Source of the DNA: Falsiroseomonas sp051859025
GTDB taxonomy: Bacteria; Pseudomonadota; Alphaproteobacteria; Acetobacterales; Acetobacteraceae
Reading direction: 5' to 3'
Length of the DNA: 64,000 nucleotides
NCBI RefSeq assembly: GCF_051859025.1
Contig: NZ_JBHYGL010000011.1
Coordinates: 58,760 to 122,759 of the forward strand
Part shown: piece after piece, positions 50,886-58,465 of the stretch
Position numbering within the stretch: position 1 is the first letter of the stretch
How the letters are laid out: every line of letters starts with the position of its first letter
Notes under the pieces: generated by a model
Database searches by the model: none
What the model was told of the DNA's origin: nothing
The model's input: only the letters and a program-made list of their open reading frames with translations
Program-made: the position numbers and the translations under genes

Positions 50886-52472
50886 TCAGCCCGGGGAAGC
50901 GTCGTCCGGTGCCATTGCGGGCAGCGTCACCCGCACCACCGCACCGCCATCCGCATTGCTGAGCGTGATGCCGCCGCCGCAGCCCGTGACGGTCGTGTAG
51001 GCCAGGGCGAGGCCAAGCCCGACCCCCTTGCCCACATCCTTCGTCGAGAAGAATGGCTCCAGCCCATGCTTCAGCGCGCTGGCGGAAAAGCCGCCGCCAT
51101 TGTCGGACACGGTCAGCATGACCCGCCCCTCCAGCGCCTCCACCGCCAGACGGATCGCCCCATCGGGCCGCGCCTTCTCCGTGATGGCATCGCGCGCGTT
51201 CAGCAGCAGGTTCATGATCGCCTGGCTCAGCTGGATCGGCCGGCCCATCACCCCGGAAAGCGACGGGGGAAGGCAGATGGTCAGCGCGATGCCGGCCGAC
51301 CGGATGGACGCCTCCGTGAGCAGGAGCGCGCTCCTGACGACGTCCCGGAGGTCCAGGCGCCGCAGCGCCGCCTGTCCGTCATCCTGCCCCCCGAATGCTT
51401 GGAGATGGTCGATGATCGCGCGGACGCGCAGCGCCGTCGTGCCGATGCGTTCGAGCCGCGTCAGCACGTCCGGGATGGCGTCGGCGCCGGATCGCTCCAG
51501 CTTGAGCATCGCCGTATCCGCGGCCAGGACCATGATGGCCAGGGGCTGGTTCAATTCATGCGCCAGGCCCGTCGCCATCTGCCCGAGCGACACCATCCGC
51601 GCAGACTGGACCAGCTGCGCCTCCGTCCGCTTGCGATCCTCGATTTCCTGGGCGAGCTGCGCCGCCAGGTCCTCCGCGCGCATGCGCGCTTCGCCGGCGC
51701 TGCGGCGCAGCCGGACGAGGTCCGTCACATCGACATGGGTGCCGATCAGGCGGCCATCATGCGTGCGGCGTTCCCGCACCCGCACCCAGCGATTGCCCGG
51801 CAGGGGCAGTTCGAAGGGCGCGCCCAGGACGCGTGAATAGTTGGACCAGCAGCGCCGGGCTTCCTCATTCTCCGCCGGCACGGTGCAGGCCAGGTCCAGG
51901 ATATCGGGAAAGCTCCGCCCGATGGCATCCGCGGGCGATGCCAGCCCGTAGGTCTCCGCGAAGCGGCGATTGTCGCGCAGGATAAGGCCCTGCGCATCGC
52001 GCACCACCAGCCCGTCCGCGAGCCGGTCGATGATCTCGCCATCGACCTGCCCGCCGGAACCCGCCATGCTCGCCGCCAGCGTGTCGCCATCCCGGCGTGC
52101 GGCGACGAGGTTCCAGAATCGCAGGCTGCCGATTCCCGGCAGGCGCAGCACATTCGCGCGGACCCAGCGGCCATGATACAGGAACTCGTAGGGCGCCTCC
52201 TGCCAGCGGTGGCGTTGCAGCGCCTCGGCGATGTAGCGATCGATATGCGGCAGTTCCGCCGCATCGAGCTTGCCTTGGAAGAGACGGCGAAGACCCTCCG
52301 CATAGGGCTCCCCGACGCTGATGTGCCCGCGATGCTCCGGGAAGATGTCCAGCAGCTCCGGGCTCCACCGCAGCACCCGGTCCTCCTCGTCGAGTGCAAG
52401 GGCCGGCACGCCGAGGCTATCGAGCGCGTCAAGCCCGCCGGAGACAGCCTGCAGGACGCGGTTACGCAGCAT
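50886..52472 (-). CDS. PAS-domain sensor histidine kinase (soluble, orphan)
   Basis: This 528-residue kinase has no membrane helix. The N-terminal half carries two PAS-like domains (PALALDEEDRVLRWSPELLDIFP, then GLVVRDAQGLILRDNRRFAETYGL), each followed by a beta-rich core. A coiled coil leads to the dimerisation domain (MATGLAHELNQPLAIM, phosphoacceptor His near 305) and the ATPase domain (NLLLNARDAI, DNGGGFS, FFSTKDVGKGVGLGLA). No response regulator is adjacent, so its partner must be elsewhere. It faces the UbiH-type gene convergently. Confidence 0.9.
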   Translation of the reverse strand: MLRNRVLQAVSGGLDALDSLGVPALALDEEDRVLRWSPELLDIFPEHRGHISVGEPYAEGLRRLFQGKLDAAELPHIDRYIAEALQRHRWQEAPYEFLYHGRWVRANVLRLPGIGSLRFWNLVAARRDGDTLAASMAGSGGQVDGEIIDRLADGLVVRDAQGLILRDNRRFAETYGLASPADAIGRSFPDILDLACTVPAENEEARRCWSNYSRVLGAPFELPLPGNRWVRVRERRTHDGRLIGTHVDVTDLVRLRRSAGEARMRAEDLAAQLAQEIEDRKRTEAQLVQSARMVSLGQMATGLAHELNQPLAIMVLAADTAMLKLERSGADAIPDVLTRLERIGTTALRVRAIIDHLQAFGGQDDGQAALRRLDLRDVVRSALLLTEASIRSAGIALTICLPPSLSGVMGRPIQLSQAIMNLLLNARDAITEKARPDGAIRLAVEALEGRVMLTVSDNGGGFSASALKHGLEPFFSTKDVGKGVGLGLALAYTTVTGCGGGITLSNADGGAVVRVTLPAMAPDDASPG

Positions 52473-52800
52473 CAGTCGTTACAGGCCGATCCATTCGGGC
52501 CCTGGCCTGCTGGCCTGAAGCCATCGCCCTCGTATCGGAACCAGCATGACCGCCTCTGTTTCATACCATAACGGTTACATACTGACAGCGCCGCGTCACG
52601 GGGCCGCAGGCGCACAAGCGACAAAAAAAACAAACTTTATTCATAAAGCCGCAATATTCCGGCTGCGCGCCACCAGCCAAGGCGCCGGTCGTGGTGAAAC
52701 CGTCCCCGGATCGTCATCACATCGACGCTGACGCGCCCGGGCCGGCGGAACCTTCGGTGATGCCGTTGCATTGCGCCCCCCGACATACCGGGGTGCCATC
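52473..52800. other. Divergent intergenic region, AT-richer than its surroundings
   Basis: These 328 bases lie between the divergent kinase and PAP2 genes. The middle (about 52615-52670) has an A8 run and ACTTTATTCATAAAGCC, unusual for this genome, and probably contains the promoters. An imperfect CCCCG/CGGGG hairpin precedes the PAP2 start. The only ORF present (52546-52731) has no ribosome-binding site or recognisable product. Confidence 0.5.
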
Positions 52801-53810
52801 GTGACCGATCCGCTGCCGTTGCCGCCCCTCAACCCGATCGACGCGGCCGGCCTCTCCCTTGTCCAGGCCCTGTCCGGCCGGTCGGAGGTCTTCGACTGGG
52901 CACTGCGCTTCCTCCTCACCGTGGACCTCGCCAAGCTCGGCGTGCCCGTGCTCTGCGCGGTCTATGCATGGCTGGCGGAGCCAGCGGGGGTCAGGCCGGC
53001 GCAGCCGGCGGGGGTCAGGCCGGCGCAGCCGGCGGGGGNNNNNNNNNNNNNNNNNNNNNNNNNNNNNNNNNNNNNNNNNNNNNNNNNNNNNNNNNNNNNN
53101 NNNNNNNNNNNNNNNNNNNNNNNNNNNNNNNNNNNNNNGCGGGGGTCAGGCCGGCGCAGCCGGCGGGGGTCAGGCCGGCGCAGCCGGCGGGGGTCAGGCC
53201 GGCGCAGCCGGCGGGGGTCAGGCCGGCGCAGCCGGCGGGGGTCAGGCCGGCGCAGCCGGCGGGGGAGAACCCGGCCGCGCGATCCCGCCGCGTCCTCGGC
53301 AGCCTGGCGGGCGTCATCCTCACCATCGCCTTCGGCCGCTTCATCCAGGATGCGATGCCGCCCCGGGACCGCCCGCGCCTGACCCTGCCGCCCGAATTCT
53401 TCCCGCAATCCGCCGCCCTGCCGACGCTCGGCGAATGGTCCTCCTTCCCCTCGGACCACGCGGTGCTGGCCGCGGCGCTGGCCACCGCCGCCTGGGCCTT
53501 CTCCCGCCGCCTCGGCCTGGTCGCCGCCCTCTGGGCCGCGCTCGTCGTCTGCTTCCCGCGGCTCTATTTCGGCTTCCATTATTTGACGGATTTGCTGGCC
53601 GGCGCGGCACTCGGCGTGGGCCTCACGCGCCTCATCATGGCGCTGCCCTGGCCCGAGGCCCCGCTGCGCGGCTTCGCCCGGCTGCAACGCCACGCCCCCG
53701 CCTTGCTGTCGCTGGCGGTCTTCCTGATCGCCTATGAGTTCATCACCCTCTTCGCCACCACCCGCCGCGTGCTGGGCGCGGTGAAGGATGTGGTGCACGC
53801 GCTGGGCTGA
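52801..53810 (+). CDS. PAP2-family membrane phosphatase interrupted by a 24-bp repeat array and assembly gap
   Basis: This is an integral-membrane phosphatase acting on a lipid phosphate or diphosphate. The N-terminal part (GTG 52801, VTDPLPLPPL to VYAWLAEP) and C-terminal part (VLGSLAGVILTIAFGRF to the stop) are in different frames only because 100 N were inserted. Both sides enter the repeat at a codon boundary, so any whole number of 24-nt units restores the frame. Motifs: PPRDRPRL, FPSDHAVLAAAL (PSGH-like, with Asp for Gly) and FPRLYFGFHYLTDLLAG (SRxxxxxHxxxD-like). The repeat encodes AGVRPAQP units in a loop after the second helix. Confidence 0.8.
52984..53265. repeat. 24-bp tandem repeat array with internal gap
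   Basis: Unit GCGGGGGTCAGGCCGGCGCAG-CCG occurs twice before the gap (52984-53031) plus 7 bases, and five times after (53139-53258) plus 7 bases. All visible units are identical, and all six frames are free of stops. The true copy number is unknown because 53039-53138 is N. Confidence 0.95.
53039..53138. other. Assembly gap of 100 N
   Basis: Exactly 100 N, a conventional placeholder length, lie inside identical tandem repeats. The gap therefore reflects an unresolved repeat, not measured sequence. Confidence 0.98.
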
Positions 53811-53990
53811 CGCCCCACCTTGAACCGCCCCACCTTGAACCTCCACGGTTCCAAGGCCATCTCCCAGCCATCGATCCGGGCCCCTCTGGCGCGCCCTGCC
53901 CGCCGCAAGCGGGACAGGCCGCGCGATGTCGGATCACCACCTCGTGCCACCCGGCCGATGCCGGGGCGCCACGACATGGGGGCCTCGACC

Positions 53991-54377
53991 ATGACCACCA
54001 AACCCAATATCCGCCTGGCCGGGGTTCTGCGCGCCGCCGGCCTGGTCCTCCTCGTCATCGGCGCCGCCGGCTACCTCCTGCCCAGCGGCACGGTGCACTG
54101 GACAGCCCTGATCCCCGCCATCCTCGGCGCCATCGCCCTCGGCGCGTCCTTCCTCCGCAACCCCTGGGCCGCGGCCGGCCTCGGCGCCTTCGTCTGCGCC
54201 ATCGCGCTGATGGGCGGCGGCACCGCCCTGCCCCAGATCCCGGCCCTGCTGGCGGGCGATGCCGGCCCCGCCACCGCATCCCGCGCCACCACCGCCATCG
54301 TGGCGATCCTGGCCCTCGCCGGCCTGGCCCACGCCCTGCTGCGCGGGCGCCCCCGCCACGGCGAAGGCAGCGCGTGA
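53991..54377 (+). CDS. Small membrane protein of unknown function
   Basis: This protein of 128 residues has four hydrophobic segments (about 10-30, 38-55, 62-80 and 105-122) with short loops and a basic C-terminus RGRPRHGEGSA. I recognise no family. ATG 53991 has GGGG about 8 nt upstream; ATG 53976 would add five residues. It ends one base before the next gene, so the two are probably an operon. Confidence 0.65.
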   Translation: MTTKPNIRLAGVLRAAGLVLLVIGAAGYLLPSGTVHWTALIPAILGAIALGASFLRNPWAAAGLGAFVCAIALMGGGTALPQIPALLAGDAGPATASRATTAIVAILALAGLAHALLRGRPRHGEGSA

Positions 54378-54378
54378 G

Positions 54379-54681
54379 ATGATCGAGGCCCTCTTCGCCT
54401 GGTTCGTCGCCACCTTCCTGCTGGGGCCGCTGCAATCCGGCATGGCCACCGCCCTCGAAGCCGGACGCGCCCCCACCGCCGTGGTGGAACAGGTGACGCG
54501 CTGCGCCACCGAAGCCACGCCCCGCCTGGTGAACCGCGCCATGGACGACCCCTGGTGGGCCATCTCCACCGCCTTCGGCGCCACCATCGGGACCACCACG
54601 CCCGAATCCGTGCTACGGGACGCGGCACCGGGATGCGAGGCGGCACTGGCGGCGGCACGGCCGTTCCTGAACCGGGGATGA
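54379..54681 (+). CDS. Hypothetical protein, 100 residues
   Basis: The product begins with a hydrophobic segment (MIEALFAWFVATFLLGPLQSGM) that may be a signal or anchor, followed by a short helical domain with two Cys (TRCATEAT and PGCEAAL). It starts 1 nt after the stop of the preceding membrane-protein gene. No family is recognised. The arrangement suggests that it works with the upstream protein in the envelope. Confidence 0.6.
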   Translation: MIEALFAWFVATFLLGPLQSGMATALEAGRAPTAVVEQVTRCATEATPRLVNRAMDDPWWAISTAFGATIGTTTPESVLRDAAPGCEAALAAARPFLNRG

Positions 54682-55000
54682 AAGGGGCAGGGAGGGCCCT
54701 GCCCTCCCCCGCACCCCAACCGCCCAAACGGACCATGGGGGGGAGACCCCCCTGGACCGTCTCGAATCGGCGGAGCGACCGAAAACTCTGGCCCTGGCGG
54801 GTATGTTCGCTTTATGTTCCGGATACGCCGACAAGGCGGCTCCTTGAACCACCCCATCCGAACCCTGCGCAGGGCCGGGAATTTGTCCAAAGCCACCCCG
54901 GAATCGGCACTAAATGGCCTAAAGGCCCTAAATCCGTAGTATTTTTGAGGGCATAGTATTTTTTAGAAGGCGCGCCGCGGAAGGCCGGCCGGCCCCACCA
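54682..55000. other. Convergent intergenic region with repeat element and AT-rich tail
   Basis: These 319 bases hold double-hairpin copy F (54684-54764), then about 240 bases without a gene. Around 54920-54965 two TAGTATTTTT direct repeats occur in locally AT-rich DNA. A GTTC-N7-GTTC pair is at 54805-54819 (see rejected items). Nothing else is supported. Confidence 0.6.
54684..54764. repeat. Double-hairpin intergenic element, copy F
   Basis: Reverse-orientation copy: hairpin 2 at 54685-54710 (GGGCAGGGAGGG with CCCTCCCCC), spacer CACCCCAACCGCCC, then hairpin 1 at 54733-54754 (CCATGGGGGG with CCCCCCTGG) and ACCGTC. It lies between the convergent hypothetical and DUF971 genes. Confidence 0.7.
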
Positions 55001-55387
55001 TCACCCCGGGCTCGCCCCGGCGCCCCGCCTCGCCGGCGGATCGCGGGACAGCCCCTTGGCCGCCAGCGCCTGCTCATAGGCCGCCCAGCGCGCCTCCTGC
55101 TCCTCCACCAATTGGCGGAGGAAGTCCCAGCTGTAGATACCGGTGTCGTGCAGATCGTCGAACACCAGCCGCACGCCGTAATGGCCGACAGGCTCCACCC
55201 GCATGATGCCGACATGTCGGCGCCCGGGCACGATCACCCGCTGCCCCGGCCCATGCCCCTGCACCTCGGCCGAGGGACTCTCGACCCGCAGATATTCCGC
55301 CGCCAGCCCCGCCTGGGTGCCGTCATCCCAGGCCAGTTCCAGCCGCTTCTCCGCCCGGTTGAGCCGGATTTCCGTGAGCTTCGCCAT
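55001..55387 (-). CDS. DUF971 (gamma-butyrobetaine hydroxylase-like N-terminal domain) protein
   Basis: This 128-residue protein matches the small DUF971 family: LTEIRLNRAEKRLELAWDDG, LAAEYLRVESPSAEVQGHG, VEPVGHYGVRLVFDDLHDTGIYSWDFLRQL. The same fold forms the N-terminal domain of gamma-butyrobetaine dioxygenase, and free-standing versions have been linked to Fe-S metabolism. The last 15 residues are low-complexity. It follows the Trm112-like gene by 10 nt, likely one operon. Confidence 0.88.
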   Translation of the reverse strand: MAKLTEIRLNRAEKRLELAWDDGTQAGLAAEYLRVESPSAEVQGHGPGQRVIVPGRRHVGIMRVEPVGHYGVRLVFDDLHDTGIYSWDFLRQLVEEQEARWAAYEQALAAKGLSRDPPARRGAGASPG

Positions 55388-55397
55388 GGGGCGAGCG

Positions 55398-55586
55398 TCA
55401 GCCGATCTTGCGCGCCTCATCCGGCAGCATGATGGGGATGCCGTCCCGCACGGGATAGGCCAGCCCCGCCTTGTCGCTCACCAGCTCCCCGGCCTCACGG
55501 TCATAGCGCAGCGGCCCCTTGGTGACCGGGCAGACCAGGATCTCCAGCAGCCGCGGGTCCACCGCGCCGGTGCTCGTCTCGCTCAT
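55398..55586 (-). CDS. Trm112/UPF0434 family protein
   Basis: This protein of 62 residues has the Trm112 fold: LLEILVCPVTKGPLRYDREAGELVSDKAGLAYPVRDGIPIMLPDEAR, read in pieces LEILVCPVTKGPL and YPVRDGIPIMLPDEAR. In eukaryotes such proteins activate methyltransferases; bacterial versions often sit alone. It lies between the LON-domain and DUF971 genes in a compact operon, the same three-gene order seen in other alphaproteobacteria (from memory). Confidence 0.9.
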   Translation of the reverse strand: MSETSTGAVDPRLLEILVCPVTKGPLRYDREAGELVSDKAGLAYPVRDGIPIMLPDEARKIG

Positions 55587-55613
55587 CGTCAGGCTCCGTC
55601 AGAGAGGGCCGGT

Positions 55614-56276
55614 TTAGCTTGGCCGCCCCTCGGGCGCCATGCCATGGCCATGGGCGTCGATCTGCATCAGCGCCACCAGCATCGCCGCCCGCTCCTCCGG
55701 CCCGCGGGCCTCCAGCAGCGCCTGCTTCTCCCGCGCATCGAAGGGGCAGACCATGCAGAGCGTCGTCACCAGCATGGCGTCGCCGGTATTCTCCACGGCT
55801 TCCCAATTCGCCTCGATGCCACGCGCCTTGAAGTAGGGCCGCAGCGCGCCGACCAGCGCCTCCCGGTCGATCCGGGGCTTGTGCCCCACCATCAGGTCCG
55901 GCGCGTAGTCGCCGTATTCAACCAGCGCGCGCCGGTAGCCCCGGCGTCCCGCCACCTCCTCCATCACCCGGAAGCGGATGACGCCGGTCAGGGTGATCAG
56001 GTAGCGCCCGTCATCCGTCTCCGCGAAGGAGGACAGGCGGCCGAGGCAGCCCACCCGGTAGACCTGGCTGCCGATCTCCGTCCGCGGCAGGCCGGGGTCC
56101 GGCATCGCCATGCCGAACATCCGCCCGGCGGCCAGGCTGTCCTCCACCATCGCGAGGTAGCGAGGCTCGAAGATATTGAGCGGCAGGCGGCCTTCCGGCA
56201 GCAGCAGCGCGCCGGAGAGCGGGAAGATCGGGATCTCCGTGGGCAGCTCGTCGAAGGCGGGATGGAAGGGGGGCAT
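55614..56276 (-). CDS. LON peptidase N-terminal (substrate-binding) domain protein
   Basis: This 220-residue protein consists of the N-terminal domain of Lon without ATPase or protease parts: IPIFPLSGALLLPEGRLPLNIFEPRYLAMVEDSL (in pieces), RVGCLGRLSSFAETDDGRYLITLTGVIRFRV. Its function is probably protein binding or regulation. ATG 56276 is chosen since the upstream in-frame reading is through promoter sequence. It lies 88 nt after the thioredoxin gene on the same strand. Confidence 0.9.
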   Translation of the reverse strand: MPPFHPAFDELPTEIPIFPLSGALLLPEGRLPLNIFEPRYLAMVEDSLAAGRMFGMAMPDPGLPRTEIGSQVYRVGCLGRLSSFAETDDGRYLITLTGVIRFRVMEEVAGRRGYRRALVEYGDYAPDLMVGHKPRIDREALVGALRPYFKARGIEANWEAVENTGDAMLVTTLCMVCPFDAREKQALLEARGPEERAAMLVALMQIDAHGHGMAPEGRPS

Positions 56277-56364
56277 CGGTTCCGTTTCCGCCGCCGGGCC
56301 AATACGCCCGGCGGTCACTATGGCGCCGCGTGTCACCCCGGGCCCCGGGCTGGGGCCGCGATGA

Positions 56365-57312
56365 TCAGCGGAACAGTAGGGTGGAGAGCTTCCGCCGTCC
56401 CGCAAGGGTCGCCGGGTCCGTGAAGCCCCAGGCCTCGAAGAACTTCAGCAGCTGCTTGCGCGCCGCCTCCTCGTTCCACGCCTTGTCGCGGCGGATCGCC
56501 TCGATCAGCGCATCGGTCGCCTCGGCCCGCTTGTCCATGGCGTTCAGCGCCACCGCCAGGTCGATCCGCGCGGCGTGGTCATCCGGGTCCGCGGCCAGGC
56601 GCCGCTCGAACTCCCCGGTCTTCTCCCGCGCCTTGCGGCCCTCGGCGGCCAGTTCCAGCGCCGATCGGATGGAGGCGATCTCGGCATGGTCGCGGATCTT
56701 GGCCGGGACGCCGTCGATCACCTCCTGCGCCTGCTCCTCCTCACCGAGTGCCACCAGGCAGCGGGCCATGCCGGCCAGGGCCTCGGCATTCTCGGGCTCC
56801 TGCTCGGCCAGCGCCGCGAACAGCTCCACCGCCCCGGCATGGTCCCCGGCCTCCACCGCCGCCTTGGCTTCCGCCAGCAGGTCGGCCGCCGGGCTCTGGC
56901 TGCCGCCCATCTTGAGGAGGTTCTCGATGAACTTCTTCACCTCCCCTTCCGGCAGCGCGCCCTGGAACAGGTCGGCGATCTGGCCCTGCACGAAGCCGAC
57001 CACCGTCGGCACGGATTGCAGCGGCAGACCCATCTGCGCCAGCTGCTGGACCAGCTGCCGGTTCTTGTCGATGTCGATCTTCACCAGCTTCACGCGGCCC
57101 TGCGCGGCGCGGACCACCTTCTCCAGCGTCGGCGTCAGCGTCTTGCAGGGGCCGCACCAGGTCGCCCAGAAATCGACGAGGACCGGCGTTTCCTTGCTGG
57201 CCTCCACCACGTCGGCCATGAAAGTCCGCTGGTCGCCATCCTTGATGACATCGCCGCCGGCCGGGGAGCCACCGGGTGCCGTCTGGCGGGTCGGGTCGAA
57301 GATCACGTCCAT
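56365..57312 (-). CDS. Thioredoxin-TPR fusion (CnoX/YbbN-like co-chaperone)
   Basis: This 315-residue protein has a thioredoxin domain (about 22-130, VLVDFWATWCGPCKTL with Cys 53 and Cys 56) and a C-terminal helical region with tetratricopeptide-like repeats (about 140-300), the CnoX/YbbN architecture. E. coli CnoX lacks the CxxC pair, but this protein keeps it, so it may also act as an oxidoreductase. It likely protects substrates from oxidation and passes them to chaperonin. ATG 57312 starts MDVIFDPTRQ. Confidence 0.92.
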   Translation of the reverse strand: MDVIFDPTRQTAPGGSPAGGDVIKDGDQRTFMADVVEASKETPVLVDFWATWCGPCKTLTPTLEKVVRAAQGRVKLVKIDIDKNRQLVQQLAQMGLPLQSVPTVVGFVQGQIADLFQGALPEGEVKKFIENLLKMGGSQSPAADLLAEAKAAVEAGDHAGAVELFAALAEQEPENAEALAGMARCLVALGEEEQAQEVIDGVPAKIRDHAEIASIRSALELAAEGRKAREKTGEFERRLAADPDDHAARIDLAVALNAMDKRAEATDALIEAIRRDKAWNEEAARKQLLKFFEAWGFTDPATLAGRRKLSTLLFR

Positions 57313-57413
57313 GGCAGCTTTTCCTCGGTCCGGCCGCGCCCGATGGGCACGGCGAGGGGGGTTCTTGGTGCATAGATGCGCCACGCGGCGCGCGAAGCAA
57401 GCGGGGGTGGCGC

Positions 57414-57920
57414 TCAGCCGGCCTCCGGCACCGCCAGCAGGGCCGGTTCATGGCCGAGCATCCGCAGGAAGCGCAGCATGTCAGCGGGCCGGATCGCCGT
57501 GGTCATGGTGTTGGTCAGCGGATGGAAATTCACCCACTCGAACCCCTCCATCAAGCCCTGGTCGAACACAACCCGCACCGCGCCCGGGCTGGCATTGACC
57601 AGGCCGAAGGGCGTGACGGAGCCCGGTTCCACGCCGAGCTGCGCCCGCAGGTGCTCCGCCTCCGCGAAGGCGCTGCGCGGCGCGCCGGCGGCTCGGACCA
57701 GCGCGTTGACGGAGGCGCGGCGATCCTCCTCCAGCACCAGCAGCAGGAAGGGCCCCTCCCCCTTCGCAGGCTTGAGGAACAGGTTCTTGGAATGCCCGCC
57801 CGGCAGGTCCGGCCGCAGCGCCTGGCTTTCCGCCACGGTGAAGACCGGCGGGTGGCGGACGGTCCGCGCCTCGATCCCCAGCGCGTCGAGCCGGGCGAGC
57901 AGGCCTTCGGGTGTTTCCAT
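57414..57920 (-). CDS. YbaK/ProX-type aminoacyl-tRNA editing protein
   Basis: This 168-residue free-standing editing domain of the prolyl-tRNA synthetase family (PrdX/ProXp-ala group) hydrolyses mischarged tRNA such as Ala-tRNA(Pro). Visible motifs are HPPVFTVAESQAL, GGHSKNLFLK (with the conserved Lys), VTPFGLVNASPGAVRVVFDQGL and WVNFHPLTNTMTTAI. ATG 57920 begins METPEGLLARLDALGI; the upstream reading has no ribosome-binding site. It lies divergently near tRNA-Gly. Confidence 0.9.
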   Translation of the reverse strand: METPEGLLARLDALGIEARTVRHPPVFTVAESQALRPDLPGGHSKNLFLKPAKGEGPFLLLVLEEDRRASVNALVRAAGAPRSAFAEAEHLRAQLGVEPGSVTPFGLVNASPGAVRVVFDQGLMEGFEWVNFHPLTNTMTTAIRPADMLRFLRMLGHEPALLAVPEAG

Positions 57921-58056
57921 GGGCGATCGGGTCCTGGGTCGGCGGTGCCATGCAGCGGGCGCATCCTGCCCCTGCGCGACGCGTTGTCCATGGGCGAGAG
58001 GGGGGTGCTTGCAATCCGCCGCCGGCATGGTAATAACCCCCCACGCCGAACGGAGC

Positions 58057-58131
58057 GCGGGCGTAGCTCAGGGGTAGAGCACAACCTTGCCAAGGTTGGG
58101 GTCGAGGGTTCGAATCCCTTCGCCCGCTCCA
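58057..58131 (+). tRNA. tRNA-Gly (anticodon GCC)
   Basis: A 75-nt cloverleaf including an encoded CCA: acceptor GCGGGCG/CGCCCGC, D-stem AGCTCAGGGGTAGAGC, anticodon stem CAACC/GGTTG around TTGCCAA (anticodon GCC), and TPsiC arm GAGGGTTCGAATCCCT-TC. The DNA beyond its 3' end differs sharply in composition, so it may be the attachment site of the island that follows. Confidence 0.97.
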
Positions 58132-58465
58132 GTCGGTTTCCCAACCTCACATTCCCCCTTCCCGAGTAGCGCCGTGAACCGCAGGTTTCCTGGGATTTTT
58201 CTGGGTCGGCTTGAGGGTTGGAGAACGCAACGACCCCGGAAATCGCTCTCCGGAGCCTTAAAAATCTCCGAAGCTTGGGGGTAGGACGATTTAACCCTCA
58301 AGCTATATCCTATTGAAATTGCAGCGATTTAAGCGAACCAAGATTGCCGAAATTTAGCGAGGCTACCGCCTGGCAGAGGGTACCGGAGACGAGAAAGCTG
58401 CTCCTCATCTCCGAGCCGCCCCGTGGTCAAGGCGCGCGCTCATTGAGAATTCGAAGACACAATCG
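58132..58465. other. Non-coding AT-richer junction between tRNA-Gly and the giant gene
   Basis: These 334 bases contain no supported gene. From about 58180 the sequence has many A/T runs (CCTTAAAAATCTCC, GATTTAACCCTC, CTATATCCTATTGAAATTGC), unlike the host chromosome. No integrase gene and no second copy of the tRNA 3' end are visible in this window. It is probably the end of a mobile or genomic island. Confidence 0.6.

Noticed and set aside
52546..52731. 61-codon ORF between the kinase and PAP2 genes
   Set aside because: No ribosome-binding site, no recognisable product, and it spans what should be the divergent promoter region.
52984..53265. Possible CRISPR array
   Set aside because: Units are directly adjacent and identical with no spacers, and they are translated in frame inside a gene.
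52801..53810. Frameshifted PAP2 pseudogene
   Set aside because: The frame change is created by the 100-N filler; both flanks enter the 24-bp repeat on codon boundaries, so a whole number of units restores the frame.
54805..54819. GTTC-N7-GTTC match to the alphaproteobacterial LexA box
   Set aside because: No gene starts nearby; it lies in a convergent gap. One such match by chance in 64 kb is not surprising.
58068..58301. Minus-strand ORF of 77 codons overlapping tRNA-Gly
   Set aside because: It runs through the tRNA gene on the opposite strand and has no supporting signals.
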